A DNA stretch of 64,000 nucleotides from Mycolicibacterium sp. 018/SC-01/001 (GCF_007096635.1 NZ_VKAA01000006.1:48003-112002), one strand, 5' to 3'. Counted from the stretch's first letter, positions 36,931-47,252 are shown. Notes: generated by a model not told the origin, from the letters alone. A program made the numbers and translations.

Positions 36931-39900
36931 ATGCCGACTGATACCCGAGAAGAACGACTCGCCCGCCGCATCGACGACCTGCAGGCCACCGATCCTCAGT
37001 TCGCCGCGGCATTGCCCGACGAGGCGATCGCCGAGGCCATCGACGACCCCGGCAAGCGGCTGCCCGACATCATCGCCACTGCCCTCGACGGCTATGCCGA
37101 CCGGCCGGCCCTCGGCCAGCGCGCGGTGCGTCTGGTCACCGACCCGCAGACCGGGCGCACCGAGGCCGAGCTGCTCCCCCATTACGAGACCATCACCTAC
37201 GCCGAACTGTCCGATCGCATCCACCACCTGCTCAATGCCCTGACCGATGTGCAGCCCGGTGACCGCGCCGCGATCCTGGGGTTCACGAGCGTGGACTACA
37301 CCGTCATCGACACGACGCTCGCGCTGGCGGGCGCGGTGTCGGTGCCGCTGCAGACCAGCGCGCCGGTCGACACCCTGCGGCCGATCGTCGCCGAGACCGA
37401 GCCGACGGTGTTCTTCGCATCCGTGGACTACCTGTCTGACGCGGTCGACCTCGTGCGCGACGCCGAGTCGATCGGCCGCCTGGTCGTGTTCGACCACCGC
37501 CCCGAGATCGACGACCACCGCGACGGCGTCGCCGAGGCGACGGCCCGGCTGACCGACATCGGCCGTCAGGTCGAGGTCGTCACGCTCGCCGAGGTTCTCG
37601 CCCACGGCGCGACACTGCCCGCGGCAGAGTTCTTCACCTCGCCCGAGGACGATCCGCTGCTGCTGCTGATCTACACCTCCGGCAGCACGGGCGCCCCCAA
37701 GGGCGCGATGTACCCGGAGCGTCTGATCACCAACGCGTGGCGCCGTTCGGGGCGCTCGATGTGGGGCGGTGAGCAGAAGACGCCCTCGATCACGCTGAAC
37801 TTCATGCCGATGAGCCACATGATGGGCCGCGGCCTGCTCTACGGCACCCTCGGCGCCGGCGGAACCGCGTATTTCGCTGCGCGCAGCGACCTTTCGACGT
37901 TCCTCGACGACCTGGCAATGGTGCGCCCCACGCAGCTGACGTTCGTGCCGCGAATCTGGGACACCATCGCCGCCGAAGTGGCCAAGGAAGTCGACCGCCG
38001 GCCCGACGATCTGGCCGACGTGTACGCCGATCTTCGACAGAGCTTGATCGGCGGCCGCTACGTGATGGCGATGACGGGCTCGGCACCGCTGTCGCCCGAG
38101 ATGCGGACCTTCGTCGAGACCTTCCTCGACCTGCACCTCACCGATGGCTACGGCTCCACCGAAGCCGGCGCGGTGTTCGTCGACGGGCAGATCCAGCGTC
38201 CGCCGGTGATCGACTACAAGCTCGTCGACGTTCCCGATCTCGGGTACTTCACCACCGACCGCCCGCATCCGCGGGGCGAACTGCTCGTCAAATCGGAGAC
38301 CCTGTTCCCCGGTTACTACAAGCGCCCCGAGATCACCGCCGAGATGTTCGATCCCGACGGCTACTACCGCACGGGCGACGTGGTCGCCGAAGTCGGTCCC
38401 GACCAGGTGGTCTACCTTGATCGGCGCAACAACGTGCAGAAGCTCTCGCAGGGCGAGTTCGTCGCGGTGTCCAAGCTCGAGGCGGTGTTCGGCGACAGCC
38501 CGCTGATCCGGCAGATCTACGTGTACGGCAACAGCGCCCGGTCCTACCTGCTGGCCGTCGTCGTCCCGACCGACGAGGTGCTGGCCCGCGACGACGCCAA
38601 GGCGTTGATCGCCGAATCGCTGCAGGACGTCGCCCGCGCCGCCGGTCTGCAGTCCTACGAGATCCCGCGTGACTTCCTGATCGAGTCGACGCCGTTCACG
38701 CTCGAGAACGGGTTGCTCACCGGCATCCGCAAGCTGGCCCGCCCGCGACTGAAGGAGCATTACGGCGAGCAGCTCGAGGCCCTCTACGCCGAACTGGCCG
38801 ACGGTCAGGCCGAGGAGTTGCGTGCGCTGCGTCAGGACGGGGCGAACCGTCCCGTGCTCGAGACTGTCGGCCGGGCCGCGGCGGCCCTGCTCGGCACCGC
38901 CGCCTCGGACGTCGCGCCCGACGCCCACTTCACCGATCTGGGCGGAGATTCGTTGTCGGCGTTGACATTCGGCAACCTGTTGCGCGACATCTTCGACGTC
39001 GAGGTGCCGGTCGGCGTGATCGTCAGCCCCGCGACCGACCTGGCGTCGCTGGCCGCCTACATCGAGGTCCAGCGGCAGCCCGGCGCGAAGCGTCCGACCT
39101 TCGCCGCGGTGCATGGTGCAGGCGCGACCGAGGCGCACTCGGCCGATCTCACGCTGGACAAGTTCATCGACGCCGAGACGCTGGCGGGTGCGAAGTTCCT
39201 GCCCGCTCCGAGCGCCGAAGTCCGCACGGTGCTGCTGACCGGCGCGACCGGATTCCTGGGCCGCTACCTGGCCCTGGAATGGCTCGAGCGGATGGACCTC
39301 GTCGACGGCAAGGTCATCTGCCTCGTGCGCGCCAAGGACGATGACGCCGCGCGGGCGCGCCTCGACGCGACCTTCGACAGCGGCGACGAGACGCTGCTGG
39401 CTCACTACCGGGAGTTGGCGGCCGATCACCTCGAGGTGCTCGCCGGCGACAAGGGTGAGGCCGATCTCGGACTCGACCCGCAGGTCTGGCAGCGCCTGGC
39501 CGACACCGTCGACCTGATCGTCGACCCCGCCGCGCTGGTCAACCACGTCCTGCCCTACAGCGAGCTGTTCGGTCCGAACGCGGTCGGCACCGCCGAACTG
39601 ATCCGCCTCGCACTGACGACGCGACAGAAGCCGTTCGCCTACGTCTCCACGATCGGCGTGGGCGCCGGCATCGAGCCCGGCAGGTTCGTCGAGGACGGGG
39701 ACATCCGGCAGATCAGCGCGACGCGCACGGTCGACGACAGCTACGCCAACGGCTACTCCAACAGCAAGTGGGCCGGCGAGGTGCTGCTGCGCGAGGCCCA
39801 CGATCTGTGCGGGTTGCCGGTCTCGGTGTTCCGCTGCGACATGATCCTGGCCGACACCACCTACGCCGGGCAGCTGAACCTGCCGGACATGTTCACCCGG

Positions 39901-40425
39901 TTGATGTTCAGCCTGGTCGCGACCGGCGTGGCGCCGGAGTCGTTCTACCAGCTCGACGCCGACGGGCAGCGGCCGCGTGCTCACTACGACGGCCTGCCGG
40001 TCGAGTTCATCGCCGAGGCGATCTCGACGCTGGGCGCCGCGGTGGCCAGCGAGTCGGACAGCGGGTTCGAGACGTACCACGTGATGAACCCGTACGACGA
40101 CGGCATCGGTCTCGACGAGTTCGTCGACTGGCTGATCGAGGCGGGGTACCCGGTGCGTCGAGTCGGTGACTACGCCACCTGGCTGGCCCGGTTCACCGCG
40201 GCGATCAACGGCCTGCCCGAGCGCAAGCGCCAGGCGTCACTGCTGCCGCTGCTGCACAACTACCAGAAGCCGGAGATCCCGATCCGGGGCTCCATCGCAC
40301 CGACCGACCGGTTCCGGACGGCGGTGCAGGAGGCCAAGATCGGGCCCGACAAGGACATCCCGCACGTCACTCCCGCGGTGATCGTCAAGTACATCACCGA
40401 TCTGGAGCTGCTCGGTCTGCTCTGA
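36931..40425 (+). CDS. car: Carboxylic acid reductase (A-PCP-R), FadD9 type
   Basis: An 1164-residue three-part enzyme that reduces carboxylic acids to aldehydes using ATP and NADPH. The adenylation domain (about 1-640) has [16 protein letters not shown] and [14 protein letters not shown]. The carrier domain (about 645-730) has the phosphopantetheine Ser in [10 protein letters not shown]. The reductase domain (about 760-1164) has the NADPH motif [13 protein letters not shown] and the Tyr-Lys pair in [10 protein letters not shown]. It needs a phosphopantetheinyl transferase, which is not encoded here. The ribosome site GAAGGA precedes the ATG. It matches Rv2590 (fadD9). Confidence 0.96.
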   Translation: MPTDTREERLARRIDDLQATDPQFAAALPDEAIAEAIDDPGKRLPDIIATALDGYADRPALGQRAVRLVTDPQTGRTEAELLPHYETITYAELSDRIHHLLNALTDVQPGDRAAILGFTSVDYTVIDTTLALAGAVSVPLQTSAPVDTLRPIVAETEPTVFFASVDYLSDAVDLVRDAESIGRLVVFDHRPEIDDHRDGVAEATARLTDIGRQVEVVTLAEVLAHGATLPAAEFFTSPEDDPLLLLIYTSGSTGAPKGAMYPERLITNAWRRSGRSMWGGEQKTPSITLNFMPMSHMMGRGLLYGTLGAGGTAYFAARSDLSTFLDDLAMVRPTQLTFVPRIWDTIAAEVAKEVDRRPDDLADVYADLRQSLIGGRYVMAMTGSAPLSPEMRTFVETFLDLHLTDGYGSTEAGAVFVDGQIQRPPVIDYKLVDVPDLGYFTTDRPHPRGELLVKSETLFPGYYKRPEITAEMFDPDGYYRTGDVVAEVGPDQVVYLDRRNNVQKLSQGEFVAVSKLEAVFGDSPLIRQIYVYGNSARSYLLAVVVPTDEVLARDDAKALIAESLQDVARAAGLQSYEIPRDFLIESTPFTLENGLLTGIRKLARPRLKEHYGEQLEALYAELADGQAEELRALRQDGANRPVLETVGRAAAALLGTAASDVAPDAHFTDLGGDSLSALTFGNLLRDIFDVEVPVGVIVSPATDLASLAAYIEVQRQPGAKRPTFAAVHGAGATEAHSADLTLDKFIDAETLAGAKFLPAPSAEVRTVLLTGATGFLGRYLALEWLERMDLVDGKVICLVRAKDDDAARARLDATFDSGDETLLAHYRELAADHLEVLAGDKGEADLGLDPQVWQRLADTVDLIVDPAALVNHVLPYSELFGPNAVGTAELIRLALTTRQKPFAYVSTIGVGAGIEPGRFVEDGDIRQISATRTVDDSYANGYSNSKWAGEVLLREAHDLCGLPVSVFRCDMILADTTYAGQLNLPDMFTRLMFSLVATGVAPESFYQLDADGQRPRAHYDGLPVEFIAEAISTLGAAVASESDSGFETYHVMNPYDDGIGLDEFVDWLIEAGYPVRRVGDYATWLARFTAAINGLPERKRQASLLPLLHNYQKPEIPIRGSIAPTDRFRTAVQEAKIGPDKDIPHVTPAVIVKYITDLELLGLL

Positions 40426-40427
40426 GG

Positions 40428-41111
40428 TCAGTGATTCACCAGGTTGCGGTCGCGCCGGCCGCCGAAGAGGCGGCTGCGCAGACCGCGCCGGGGTGTCTCG
40501 TCCTGCGTGTCGATCACCCCGGTGGGCTGAGTGCCCGCCGGGGCGGTCGTCATCCGGTCGGTCACCGGCACCGGACCGGTGTGGGTCGGGGCGTCGACGA
40601 CGGCGGGGCGGCTGGCGTATTCGACATCGCGCACGCTTCGCACCGAGACCCGGCCCAGCGCCAGGGCGCCGAGGAAGATGATCACCGCGCCGAGACCGTA
40701 GAAATAGCTCAGGTCGAGCCAGACGCGTTTGGTCTCGGTGTCGGCGACAGGGGCACCCGCGTCACCGAGGCCCAACGGCCCGGCCAGGGCGCGGCCGATC
40801 ACGAACCAGGCGCCACCGGCGACGCTGAGCCAGCTGCCCAGGACCGCGGTGGCACGATTGCGCGAGGTCAGCAGGATCAGTCCGCCGATCACGGTCACCA
40901 CACCGGGCAGGACTTCGAGCCAGCCGCGACCCATGGTCCACGTCCAGGCCTGGTCGGGCGTGAACGCGAAATCGAAGTTGGGACCGATGAACGGGACGAG
41001 TGCGCCCCACAGGCCGAGCAGGATGAGCAGGAAACCGCTGGCGGCGCCGCGGCTGCGCGGAATGGTCATCCGTCCCCCGCGGGGACGGTCTGGGTGCTGG
41101 GTTCCGATCAT
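40428..41111 (-). CDS. Four-helix membrane protein of unknown function
   Basis: A 227-residue protein with about four hydrophobic helices (ASGFLLILLGLWGALVPF, WLEVLPGVVTVIGGLILLT, AVLGSWLSVAGGAWFVIG, YFYGLGAVIIFLGALALG) and a long charged cytoplasmic tail. Trp-rich loops resemble small actinobacterial membrane proteins, but no family could be named. The ATG at 41111 follows AAGGAGG by 4 bp. It ends 2 bp from the convergent car stop. Confidence 0.75.
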   Translation of the reverse strand: MIGTQHPDRPRGGRMTIPRSRGAASGFLLILLGLWGALVPFIGPNFDFAFTPDQAWTWTMGRGWLEVLPGVVTVIGGLILLTSRNRATAVLGSWLSVAGGAWFVIGRALAGPLGLGDAGAPVADTETKRVWLDLSYFYGLGAVIIFLGALALGRVSVRSVRDVEYASRPAVVDAPTHTGPVPVTDRMTTAPAGTQPTGVIDTQDETPRRGLRSRLFGGRRDRNLVNH

Positions 41112-41191
41112 GATGCCTCCTTGTGACGTGCCCGACGTGCGCACAGGAGTACCCCCGCCTCACCAGCGGTAACCGGGGCGGGATTCGATCG

Positions 41192-41578
41192 TTACAGGGT
41201 CGAGGCCAGCAGCAGGAGCACGATCGCGACCAACGGCAGCGTCCCCTGCATGACCGCCGCGCGGGCCTTGTCCCGCGCGGAGGCGACGAGCACGACCGCA
41301 GCGGCCAGCATCGACCCGAGGCCGGCACTCAGCAGCGCCACACCGACCGCGTCGGACCCCATCGCGGTCGCCGCGATTCCGGCAGCGGTCACGATCGCGA
41401 GGAACAGGTTGTAGTAGCCCTGGTTCAACGCGAGCAGGCGCGTGGTCTGCGCCTCCTCCTCGCTCATCCCGAACACGGCCCGCGTGCGCGGCGACGTCCA
41501 GGTCACCGACTCCATCACGAAGATGTAGACGTGCAGGATCGCGGCGAGCGCCGCGACGACAAGGGCTGCGGCGATCAC
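41192..41578 (-). CDS. DUF1304 family membrane protein
   Basis: A 128-residue protein with four hydrophobic helices and the DUF1304 pattern: [39 protein letters not shown]. The GTG at 41578 overlaps the ruvB stop by GTGA, placing it at the end of the ruvCAB operon. Its function is unknown; members of this family are small membrane proteins of about this size. Confidence 0.83.
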   Translation of the reverse strand: MIAAALVVAALAAILHVYIFVMESVTWTSPRTRAVFGMSEEEAQTTRLLALNQGYYNLFLAIVTAAGIAATAMGSDAVGVALLSAGLGSMLAAAVVLVASARDKARAAVMQGTLPLVAIVLLLLASTL

Positions 41579-42648
41579 TCGAACAATCCCGGCTGGCCGA
41601 GCGCCCCCGCCCCGCTGGGCGGGGTCATGCCCAGGTGGGTCCACGCCAACCGGGTGGCGACGCGACCGCGCGGGGTGCGCGCGATCATGCCGGCGCGCAC
41701 CAGGAACGGCTCACACACTTCTTCCACGGTGGTAGCTTCCTCCCCCACCGCCACCGCGAGAGTCGACACGCCGACGGGCCCGCCCCCGAAGCTGCGGGTC
41801 AGGGCCGACAGCACGGCGCGGTCGAGCCGGTCCAGCCCGAGCTCGTCGACGTCGTAGACCTCCAGCGCGTACTTGGCGATGTCCCGGGTGATCACCCCGT
41901 CGGCGCGGACCTCGGCGTAGTCGCGGACCCGGCGCAGCAGCCGGTTCGCGATGCGCGGCGTTCCGCGCGATCTCCGGGCGATCTCCGCCCCGGCCTCGGC
42001 TCCCAGTTCGATGCCGAGGATGCCGGCCGAGCGGGCCAGCACCCGCTCCAGTTCCGCGGGCTCGTAGAAGTCCATGTGCGCGGTGAAGCCGAACCGGTCT
42101 CGCAGCGGTCCCGTCAGCGCACCGGAACGGGTGGTGGCGCCGACGAGCGTGAAGGGTGCCACCTCCAACGGAATCGACGTCGCACCCGGGCCCTTGCCGA
42201 CGACGACGTCGACGCGGAAGTCCTCCATCGCGAGGTAGAGCATCTCCTCGGCGGGGCGCGCGATGCGATGGATCTCGTCGATGAACAACACGTCGTGCTC
42301 GACGAGGTTCGACAGCATCGCGGCCAGATCCCCCGCGCGTTCCAGGGCGGGACCCGATGTGAGGCGCAGCGACGAGCCGAGCTCGGCCGCGATGATCATC
42401 GCCAGCGACGTCTTGCCCAACCCCGGCGGCCCGGACAGCAGGATGTGGTCGGGCGTGCCGCCGCGATTCTTCGCGCCCTCGAGGACCAGCTGCAGCTGCT
42501 CGCGCACGCGGGGCTGGCCGATGAACTCGCCGAGCGAGCGCGGTCGCAGACTCGCGTCGATGTCGCCCTCGCCGACGGTCAGCGCCGGGGACACCTCGCG
42601 CTCGTCGGCTTCCCTGTCATCGGGGTCGCCCGAGAACCGGCCCGTCAC
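41575..42648 (-). CDS. ruvB: Holliday junction branch migration ATPase RuvB
   Basis: A 357-residue AAA+ motor that drives branch migration with RuvA. It shows [19 protein letters not shown], Walker A GPPGLGKT, Walker [12 protein letters not shown], the sensor [19 protein letters not shown] and a winged-helix C-terminus ([14 protein letters not shown]). A 25-residue N-terminal extension precedes the core. It overlaps ruvA and the DUF1304 gene by 4 bp each. Confidence 0.97.
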   Translation of the reverse strand: MTGRFSGDPDDREADEREVSPALTVGEGDIDASLRPRSLGEFIGQPRVREQLQLVLEGAKNRGGTPDHILLSGPPGLGKTSLAMIIAAELGSSLRLTSGPALERAGDLAAMLSNLVEHDVLFIDEIHRIARPAEEMLYLAMEDFRVDVVVGKGPGATSIPLEVAPFTLVGATTRSGALTGPLRDRFGFTAHMDFYEPAELERVLARSAGILGIELGAEAGAEIARRSRGTPRIANRLLRRVRDYAEVRADGVITRDIAKYALEVYDVDELGLDRLDRAVLSALTRSFGGGPVGVSTLAVAVGEEATTVEEVCEPFLVRAGMIARTPRGRVATRLAWTHLGMTPPSGAGALGQPGLFE

Positions 42649-43232
42649 TTCTTGCCCAGCATCGACAGCGCCGCTCGCAGGGCAGCGGACGTGGTGGCCT
42701 CGGGGTCGTTGGCGAGCACCTTGTCGGTGGCCTCCTCCGCCTGCTTCTGCGCGAAGCCGAGCCCGACGAGCGCCTCCACGACGGGCCCGCGGATACCGTG
42801 CCCGCCCGCGGCAGAGAGTCCGGCCGAGGACGCGGCGCCTACCTTGTCGCGCAGCGTCAGCACCAGTAGCTCCGCAGTCTTCTTGCCCACCTTGGGGATT
42901 CGTGTCAGCGCGGGCAGGTCGCCGTCGCCGATGGCGACGCGCAGCGTCGGACCGTCGTACATGGCCAGCGCACCCAGCGCGATGCTCGGCCCGATCCCGG
43001 AGACGCCGAGCAGTGTCAGGAACAGATCGCGGGCGTCGGAGTCGACGAAGCCGTAGAGCGTCTGGGAGTCCTCGCGCACGATCATCGCGGTGATCAGACG
43101 CGCCTCGGTGCCGCGCCGCAACGTCGCCAGTGTCGACGGGGTGGCCATCACCTTGTAGCCCACACCGCCGGCCTCGATCACCACGTGATCGAGCGCGATG
43201 TCGACGACCTCGCCGCGGACCGAGGCAATCAT
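42645..43232 (-). CDS. ruvA: Holliday junction DNA helicase subunit RuvA
   Basis: A 195-residue protein with the N-terminal OB fold ([28 protein letters not shown]), helix-hairpin-helix repeats ([33 protein letters not shown]) and the C-terminal RuvB-binding domain ([17 protein letters not shown]). It forms the tetramer that holds the junction. It overlaps ruvC and ruvB by 4 bp. Confidence 0.96.
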   Translation of the reverse strand: MIASVRGEVVDIALDHVVIEAGGVGYKVMATPSTLATLRRGTEARLITAMIVREDSQTLYGFVDSDARDLFLTLLGVSGIGPSIALGALAMYDGPTLRVAIGDGDLPALTRIPKVGKKTAELLVLTLRDKVGAASSAGLSAAGGHGIRGPVVEALVGLGFAQKQAEEATDKVLANDPEATTSAALRAALSMLGKK

Positions 43233-43801
43233 CGCGCGCTCCTGGACATCTTGGCCGCCTTGAGCGTGGCCTGGTATTTGCGGCGTTGTTCGGCCGCCAT
43301 CGCCTCCGCCTCGGCCATCCGGGAGATCATCGGAGCCCGCCAGCAGTGGCAGATCGCCAGCGCCAATGCATCGGCCGCGTCAGCCGGGGTCGGCTTCTGT
43401 TGCAGCGCAAGGATTCTCGTCACCATTTCGGTGACCTGAGCCTTGTCCGCCCGTCCGTTGCCGGTGACGGCGGCCTTGACCTCACTCGGCGTGTGGAAGT
43501 GGACGTCGATGTCACGGCGGGCGGCGGCCAGGGCGACCACCCCGCCCGCCTGCGCGGTGCCCATCGCGGTGTTGGCGTTCTGATTGGAGAACACGCGCTC
43601 GATCGCGATCACGTCCGGGGCGTGGGTGTCCAGCCAGTGTTCGACCGCGTCGCTGATGGCCAGCAGTCGGTGCGCGAGTGGATGATCGGCCGGGGTGCGC
43701 ACGACGTCGACATCGAGCGCGATGACCTGGCGGCCGCGGCCGCTCTCGATCACCGACAACCCGCACCGGGTCAGCCCGGGGTCGACACCCATCACCCGCA
43801 C
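43229..43801 (-). CDS. ruvC: Crossover junction endonuclease RuvC
   Basis: A 190-residue resolvase. Catalytic acidic residues are visible in [12 protein letters not shown] (Asp7), DVIAIERVF (Glu) and the C-terminal [12 protein letters not shown]. It cuts Holliday junctions positioned by RuvAB. The GTG start has AGGAGG 6 bp upstream, and a LexA box lies just before that. It is the first gene of the ruvCAB-DUF1304 operon. Confidence 0.96.
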   Translation of the reverse strand: MRVMGVDPGLTRCGLSVIESGRGRQVIALDVDVVRTPADHPLAHRLLAISDAVEHWLDTHAPDVIAIERVFSNQNANTAMGTAQAGGVVALAAARRDIDVHFHTPSEVKAAVTGNGRADKAQVTEMVTRILALQQKPTPADAADALALAICHCWRAPMISRMAEAEAMAAEQRRKYQATLKAAKMSRSAR

Positions 43802-43813
43802 GCCAGCCTCCTA

Positions 43814-43829
43814 CAGAACATTTGTTCGA
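43814..43829. promoter_or_regulatory. LexA/SOS box upstream of ruvC
   Basis: CAGAACATTTGTTCGA (on the ruvC strand TCGAAC-AAAT-GTTCTG) matches the mycobacterial SOS consensus TCGAAC-N4-GTTCGA at 10 of 12 defined positions. It lies 12 bp before the ruvC start. SOS control of ruvC is established in M. tuberculosis. Confidence 0.82.
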
Positions 43830-43833
43830 GAGC

Positions 43834-44451
43834 TTAGCGGTGGACACCGACCCTCGGCGGGAGGGACACGCGCGGTCTCGCGAGGGCGATACCACGGTAC
43901 TGCGGGGCCAACACCCGGCCGGCGGCGAGCAGCGGCTCGGTCGAGCGCAGGGTGCGGGCCAGCACGAACGCTCCCTCGAGCGCACCGATCAGCGCGATCG
44001 TGACATCGCGGGCCCGCCCCTGGTCCAGGCCGCGACCCTCGAAATAGGCGGCGCCACCGTCGATCCAGCCGGCGAAGATGTCCTCGGTGGCGTGCCGGAG
44101 CGACTCGACGGTGTCGGCGACCTCGGCCGCGACGCTCGCGACAGGGCACATGTTCGCGAACCCGGTGGCCGCCATGTCCTCGGCGGCCTGCCGGAACACG
44201 CCGTCGACCGCGTCACCCAGGTCGGTGTAGTCGTCGACGACCGTCGGGATCAGCAGGCCGTAGGCCGCACCGGCATTGAGCAACGCTTCGCGCGCGATCT
44301 GCGCTTTGCCGTCGCGGAAGTGGTGGTACAGCGATCCGATCGGCGCCCCGGAGGCCTCGGCGATGTCCTTCATCGCGACCCCGGCGTACCCGCGATGGCG
44401 CATCAGTTCCGCCGCTGCGGTGAGGATCGCTTCCCTGGTGGACCTTGCCAT
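43834..44451 (-). CDS. TetR-family regulator (LmrA/YxaF type)
   Basis: A 205-residue repressor. The helix-turn-helix is clear: STREAILTAAAELMRHRG followed by IAEASGAPIGSLYHHFRDGK. The C-terminal ligand domain contains GFANMCPVASVAAEV, as in LmrA/YxaF-type TetR proteins. The ATG at 44451 has a GGAGG site 5 bp upstream. It is divergent from the alpha/beta hydrolase gene across a 62-bp gap holding a double operator, so it most likely represses both itself and the hydrolase. Confidence 0.9.
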   Translation of the reverse strand: MARSTREAILTAAAELMRHRGYAGVAMKDIAEASGAPIGSLYHHFRDGKAQIAREALLNAGAAYGLLIPTVVDDYTDLGDAVDGVFRQAAEDMAATGFANMCPVASVAAEVADTVESLRHATEDIFAGWIDGGAAYFEGRGLDQGRARDVTIALIGALEGAFVLARTLRSTEPLLAAGRVLAPQYRGIALARPRVSLPPRVGVHR

Positions 44452-44472
44452 GATGACCTCCCGCTGCCATGC

Positions 44473-44502
44473 TAGAGCAATCATTCTAGAACGAACATTC
44501 TA
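44473..44502. promoter_or_regulatory. Double TetR-type operator
   Basis: Two 16-base sites, TAGAGCAATCATTCTA (44473-44488) and TAGAACGAACATTCTA (44487-44502), sit head to tail and share two bases. The second has symmetric ends TAGAA/TTCTA. They lie 21 bp before the TetR start and 11 bp before the hydrolase start, the normal place for autoregulated TetR binding. Confidence 0.75.
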
Positions 44503-44513
44503 ATGGAGGCGCG

Positions 44514-45401
44514 ATGCGCACCGTCGATACTCACGCGGGTCCCGTACAAGTCCGGGAGGAGGGCGATCCGGAGGGCCCACCCGTCGTCCTCCTGCACGGC
44601 CTGCTGATGAACGACACGCAGTGGGACCTCGTCCTGCCCCATCTCCCGGGCCACTGCCGCTACCTGTTGCCGGTCCTGCCGATGGGCGGGCACCGGATTC
44701 CGATGCGCGCCGAAGCGGACCTGACCCTGCCCGGCATGGTCGACATCGTCGCCGACGTTCTCGACGCGCTCGACCTGACTGACGTCACGCTCGTCGTCAG
44801 CGACTGGGGCGGCCCGCTGCACCTCACGGCCGCCGGCCGCGACGAGCGGATCGGCCGACTGGTCGTCTGCCCGTCAGAGGCGTTCGACAACTTTCCGCCG
44901 GGATGGCCGGGCAGGGTGGCCTGGTTGGCCAGCCGGACCACCGGCACGGTCGCGCTGGCGTTGCGTCAGCTGCGCGTCGAATGGTTTCGCCGGCAGTACC
45001 TGGTGTTCGGGATGATGGCCAAACGTCCTGTGCCGCAGCCGATTTTCACCGACTGGACAGCGCACGCCCTGTCGGACAAGGACATTCGGCGAGATCTGGT
45101 CAAGTACTGCCGCACCCGGTTCGACAAACAGCAGTTGATCGCAGCGACGAAGCAACTGGCCGCCTTCGACCGGCCGGCGTTGATCCTGTGGTCGGACAAC
45201 CCGGTGATGCCGGTCGACCATGCCCGGCGCTTGGCCGAGCTCCTGCCCGCCGGGCGGCTGGAGATGATCGACGACGCCTACGTGCTGGTCATGCTCGATC
45301 AGCCCGAGCGGACCGCGGCAGCGCTCGCGAGGTTCCTGTCAGCTGAGGGACGCCCGCGGCGCGCCGATGCCGGGATCGATCCGAACCGGCCCGCCCGCTG
45401 A
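44514..45401 (+). CDS. Alpha/beta hydrolase with Asp nucleophile (haloalkane dehalogenase/epoxide hydrolase-like)
   Basis: A 295-residue alpha/beta hydrolase. The oxyanion motif is VVLLHGLLMNDTQWD and the nucleophile elbow is VVSDWGG, giving Asp as nucleophile as in haloalkane dehalogenases and epoxide hydrolases. Where the catalytic His is expected near the end, the sequence reads IDDAYVLVMLDQP, with no His. It may therefore be inactive in the classical sense or use another residue. The GGAGG site is 4 bp before the ATG. It is divergent from a TetR gene and probably controlled by it. Its end overlaps the convergent fmdA by 63 bp. Confidence 0.83.
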   Translation: MRTVDTHAGPVQVREEGDPEGPPVVLLHGLLMNDTQWDLVLPHLPGHCRYLLPVLPMGGHRIPMRAEADLTLPGMVDIVADVLDALDLTDVTLVVSDWGGPLHLTAAGRDERIGRLVVCPSEAFDNFPPGWPGRVAWLASRTTGTVALALRQLRVEWFRRQYLVFGMMAKRPVPQPIFTDWTAHALSDKDIRRDLVKYCRTRFDKQQLIAATKQLAAFDRPALILWSDNPVMPVDHARRLAELLPAGRLEMIDDAYVLVMLDQPERTAAALARFLSAEGRPRRADAGIDPNRPAR

Positions 45402-46595
45402 CGGCGCGACGGGGAAGTCGAAGATCGCGGTCGGGATGTAGACGGTGGCACAGGCGTTGGGGATGTCGACCACGCCCGACAGCCGGCCCTCGATCGGGGC
45501 AGCCCCGAGCAACAGGTACGCCTGCTCGGGGCTGTAGCCGAACTTCGTCAGGTAGTCGATGGCGTGCAGACACGCTCGCTGATACGCCAGATGCGAATCC
45601 AGATACCGCTGTTCACCGTCCAGGGTCACCGAGGTCCCCGAGAAGGCCAACCACTCCGAGTACTGCGGATCGGTGTTGCCGGGCATGAAGATCGCGTTCT
45701 CGCTGACGCCGTAGGTCTCCATGCCGCCGGGGATCACGTCGACACGCAGGTCGATGAATCCACCCATCTCGATCGCACCGCAGAACGTGATCTCACCGTC
45801 GCCCTGCGAGAAATGCAGATCCCCCACCGAGAGGTTGGCCCCGTCGACGAACACGGGATAGAAGATCCGGCTGCCCTTGGTCAGGTTCTTGATGTCCTGG
45901 TTGCCGCCGTTCTCGCGGGGCGGCGCGGTGCGTGCCGCTTCAGCGGCCGCCTTCGTGAACGCGTCCCCGGAGAGGCTGCCGAGGATCGCGTCGTTCGGCT
46001 CGGGCGGCAACGCGAGCGGGGGTACGCGATCGGGATCGGTGGCGATCAGCGCGGCCTCGCGAGTGTTCCACGACGACAGCAACTGCGCCGACGGGGCGGT
46101 GCCCATCAGACCGGGATGGACGATGCCGGTGAATTCCACTCCCGGCACGTGGCGCGATGTCGCCTTCTGCCCGCTGAAGTCCCAGATCGCCTTGTAGGCG
46201 TCGGGGAACTGCTCGGTGAGGAAGCCGCCGCCGTTGCGGGTCGCGAAGATACCGGTGTAGCCCCACCCCTGGCCCGCCAGCGGCCCCGAATCCTCCTGAG
46301 GGATGGGCCCGACGTCGAGGATGTCGACGATCAGCAGATCGCCGGGCTTGGCTCCCTCGACGGCAATCGGGCCGGACAGCGTGTGCACCGTCGTCAGCGG
46401 GGCATTGAGGATGTCCTCCGCTGAGTCGTCGTTGTGGATCGCGCCATCGAACCATTCGCGGCAGTGCACCCGGAACGAGTCGCCTCGTTTCACCGTGACC
46501 GCGGCGGGAATGTCGGGATGCCAACGGTTGTGGCCGATCTTCTCCTGATCGGTGAACTTCTTGGTGGAGTCGAGCGGGAAGACGACGTCGGGCAC
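45339..46595 (-). CDS. fmdA: Formamidase/acetamidase FmdA
   Basis: A 418-residue amidohydrolase of the FmdA_AmdA family, which releases ammonia from formamide or acetamide. Family segments are GHNRWHPDIPAAVTVKRGD, GDLLIVDILDVGPI, GFLTEQFPDAYKAIWDF and LHFSQGDGEITFCGAIEMGG. It starts with GTG behind GAGGAGA. It follows the small FmdB gene by 12 bp, and the pair resembles formamidase operons, in which FmdB is thought to regulate FmdA. Confidence 0.93.
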   Translation of the reverse strand: MPDVVFPLDSTKKFTDQEKIGHNRWHPDIPAAVTVKRGDSFRVHCREWFDGAIHNDDSAEDILNAPLTTVHTLSGPIAVEGAKPGDLLIVDILDVGPIPQEDSGPLAGQGWGYTGIFATRNGGGFLTEQFPDAYKAIWDFSGQKATSRHVPGVEFTGIVHPGLMGTAPSAQLLSSWNTREAALIATDPDRVPPLALPPEPNDAILGSLSGDAFTKAAAEAARTAPPRENGGNQDIKNLTKGSRIFYPVFVDGANLSVGDLHFSQGDGEITFCGAIEMGGFIDLRVDVIPGGMETYGVSENAIFMPGNTDPQYSEWLAFSGTSVTLDGEQRYLDSHLAYQRACLHAIDYLTKFGYSPEQAYLLLGAAPIEGRLSGVVDIPNACATVYIPTAIFDFPVAPSAGGPVRIDPGIGAPRASLS

Positions 46596-46607
46596 GGTGG
46601 CTCTCCT

Positions 46608-46892
46608 CTAGGGTCGCGGCAGCTTCTGGTGGAGGGGGTTCGTCGAGATCGGGCGCCCGGACGGCGGCGGCGTCGGGGAGGACACCACGGCGGGACGGTC
46701 GGCGGTGGCGCGGGTCGCGTCGTGCAACGCCATCGCGGCGCCGGCGGAACGCCCGAGATGAGGCGCGGCCATCAAGCGACGCGCGGGACCCTGGCACGCC
46801 GGGCAGTCGATCTCGTCAGGGCGGCTGTCCATCGAATACATCTGCTGCGTGGTGCCGCACCCGGTTTCGCAGCGGAAGGCGTACAGGATCAT
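46608..46892 (-). CDS. FmdB-type zinc ribbon protein
   Basis: A 94-residue protein with an N-terminal zinc ribbon: ILYAFRCETGCGTTQQMYSM then DCPACQGPARRL, giving four Cys. It is the usual companion of formamidase and a putative regulator. The remaining 45 residues are Ala/Pro-rich and probably disordered, longer than typical FmdB. The ATG at 46892 has an AGGGAGC site. It lies directly upstream of fmdA. Confidence 0.83.
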   Translation of the reverse strand: MILYAFRCETGCGTTQQMYSMDSRPDEIDCPACQGPARRLMAAPHLGRSAGAAMALHDATRATADRPAVVSSPTPPPSGRPISTNPLHQKLPRP

Positions 46893-46980
46893 GGCGCTCC
46901 CTGAGGTCGGGTGCACGCCACCCTACTCACCGATGGCGCAGCTCGCAGCGATTGACCGGTAGCGGTTGCGGAAGATGTTG

Positions 46981-47235
46981 CTACACAGTTGATTCGAGGC
47001 CGAGCGAGTGGGCCAGCGTGCCCGCCTTCGCCTGTTCGGCCACCGCGGCGATCCGGTCGTCAGAGGCGCGCCATCCCGTCATGCGCTCGCGGGCGACCTC
47101 GTGGCCGTCCCGCTCGATCCGAATCGACCAGAAGATCGCATCCAGGGTGTCGAACCCCGTCTGCCATGGGACCGTGTTCCACCACCACCGGCGGATGCGC
47201 CAGGTGACGCCGTCAGGGTCGACCACCTTCTGCAT
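46981..47235 (-). CDS. Small Trp-rich hypothetical protein
   Basis: An 84-residue protein beginning MQKVVDPDGVTWRIRRWWWNT, with a charged, partly helical C-terminus (DRIAAVAEQAKAGTLAH). The pattern of a short DPDG(V)TWRVRR start is seen in small mycobacterial proteins of unknown function. It follows yebC by 17 bp in the same direction and may be cotranscribed with it. Confidence 0.65.
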   Translation of the reverse strand: MQKVVDPDGVTWRIRRWWWNTVPWQTGFDTLDAIFWSIRIERDGHEVARERMTGWRASDDRIAAVAEQAKAGTLAHSLGLESTV

Positions 47236-47252
47236 GAGGCGGGACTCTCTGG

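Noticed and set aside
36769..40080. An open frame of over 1000 codons on the minus strand opposite car.
   Set aside because: It is the antisense shadow of a fully recognisable carboxylic acid reductase in GC-rich DNA; composition is His/Arg/Val-rich with no domain.
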